From Bacteroidaceae bacterium (GTDB lineage Bacteria > Bacteroidota > Bacteroidia > Bacteroidales > Bacteroidaceae): a DNA stretch of 64,000 bases. The stretch's first letter is position 1, and every line of letters starts with the position of its first letter. Under the pieces are notes generated by a model. It did not search any database and was not told the origin of the DNA. It saw nothing but the letters and a program-made list of their open reading frames with translations. The DNA lies in contig JAGCFP010000008.1 in the NCBI GenBank assembly GCA_017650045.1, positions 1-64,000 on the forward strand, in the 5' to 3' direction. Positions 63,450 to 64,000 of this stretch are shown one piece after another. A program made the position numbers and the translations under genes.

Positions 63450-63677
63450 TCAGCTCTTCTTCTTATATAAAATACCAAAAATCATCACGATGAAGCCAAC
63501 GAGGCTCACCATGGGTGCTACGCGTATGCGTCGCACACTGAATATATCAGGCTCAAAGTGGTCGAGTGTAGTGCCAGGGCCCATCATCAGCAAGAAACCA
63601 ATGATTACCAGCGCCGTTCCCACCCCGATGAGGATGAAGTTCCTTTTCTCAAAAACAGAGTTGCTCTTATTTTTCAT
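63450..63677 (-). CDS. DUF3098 membrane protein
   Basis: 75 aa from ATG 63677 ([20 protein letters not shown]). Two TM helices ([19 protein letters not shown] and [19 protein letters not shown]) with a DIFSVRRIR loop. DUF3098 sits between ftsX and uppP in Bacteroidota. Confidence 0.88.
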   Translation of the reverse strand: MKNKSNSVFEKRNFILIGVGTALVIIGFLLMMGPGTTLDHFEPDIFSVRRIRVAPMVSLVGFIVMIFGILYKKKS

Positions 63678-63711
63678 AATCAATTATTCATTTTTCAATT
63701 CTAATTTCCAA

Positions 63712-64000
63712 TCACACGTAGTACAGCGCATTCTCATCCATGCTCAGATACTTGTTCACCGAGAAGAACGCACATACCATGGTGATGATGATTCCGAAGC
63801 CCATGACAGCCGCACATACCACCAACAGCGTTCGTAAGTCGATCACTTGCGAGAGCTGAGGCTCGTAAGTCAGCCCCCAATATAATCCACCGCAAATCAG
63901 GCAGATGGCCAACAATCCTGCAAGCACTCCCTGCCAAAAACCTCTCACCATGAAAGGGTGGCGAATGAATCCACGACTGGCTCCCACCAGTTTCATGGTA
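63712..64000 (-). CDS. ftsX: cell division protein FtsX (5' part beyond window)
   Basis: About 96 codons of the C-terminal part: MKLVGASRGFIRHPFMVRGF, then two TM segments (GVLAGLLAICLICGGLYWG; TLLVVCAAVMGFGIIITMV) ending ENALYYV. FtsEX acts on peptidoglycan hydrolases at the divisome. The frame runs off base 64000. Confidence 0.9.
   Translation of the reverse strand, partial: TMKLVGASRGFIRHPFMVRGFWQGVLAGLLAICLICGGLYWGLTYEPQLSQVIDLRTLLVVCAAVMGFGIIITMVCAFFSVNKYLSMDENALYYV

Overview
The window looks like a chromosomal segment of a Bacteroidales bacterium, most likely Prevotellaceae (Prevotella/Segatella-like). Many genes are preceded by the Bacteroidota -7 box TAnnTTTG, some with TTTG 19-20 bp upstream. 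The gene content also fits: TonB receptor/DUF4249 pairs, DUF3244, BACON, DUF5675, a 'smalltalk' peptide beside an HU-like gene, and the order ftsX-DUF3098-uppP-truB-queA-folK-metK. No rRNA, CRISPR array, transposase or integrase was seen. One tRNA (Gln, TTG) is present.

Layout. (1) 1-12.9 kb is mostly housekeeping: mutS (cut by the window edge), a radical SAM gene, a class A-like phosphatase, a secreted nuclease, rubrerythrin, miaB, dacB, an M13 peptidase, lpdA and a PH-domain protein. Two copies of a small-RNA-like element (promoter, conserved segment, terminator) lie at 2.13 and 7.13 kb. (2) 13.0-20.2 kb is an AT-rich accessory island on the minus strand. It starts with the relic of an HU/smalltalk locus. 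It then holds an overlapping operon (GNAT-PUA, ASCH-like, P-loop kinase-like/TIGR04255-like, a 64-aa protein, an MBL hydrolase), a zinc-ribbon plus two-TM pair, and an AlbA_2-DUF2971 fusion. (3) 20.2-38 kb is a surface-protein region. Two related cassettes (lipoprotein, TonB receptor, DUF4249) point away from each other, with a TPR membrane regulator and an AbiF/Abi_2 HEPN gene between them. Next to the Abi gene is a small RNA unit with its own promoter, a predicted pseudoknot and a terminator. Three operons here share an identical 22-bp tandem-repeat element, each exactly 30 bp upstream of a TAnnTTTG box. The third operon carries the broken tail of a third DUF4249 gene, then a stand-alone propeptide-like lipoprotein and an S8 peptidase. 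(4) 38.5-48.4 kb is a defence island: HTH and pseudogene fragments, a three-gene NdpA-like/membrane/NdpA-like operon that I cannot match to a named system, a HerA-SIR2 pair and a RloAB (AbiL-like) pair. (5) 48.6-49.6 kb is an intact HU-like/smalltalk locus. (6) 49.6-64 kb is housekeeping again: flavin reductase, GH2 glycosidase, tRNA-Gln, tyrS, tatD, yidD, rnpA, hemD, DUF4271, LOG, an arginase-like protein, metK, folK, queA, truB, uppP, DUF3098 and ftsX (cut by the edge).

The strongest leads are the AbiF-plus-pseudoknot-RNA unit, which looks like an RNA-controlled HEPN toxin; the three promoters with identical element and spacing, which suggest one regulon run by a single activator, possibly the TPR regulator encoded between them; the NdpA-like trio; and the GNAT/ASCH/kinase/MBL operon. 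All functions are read from sequence patterns and family knowledge. No database search was possible.
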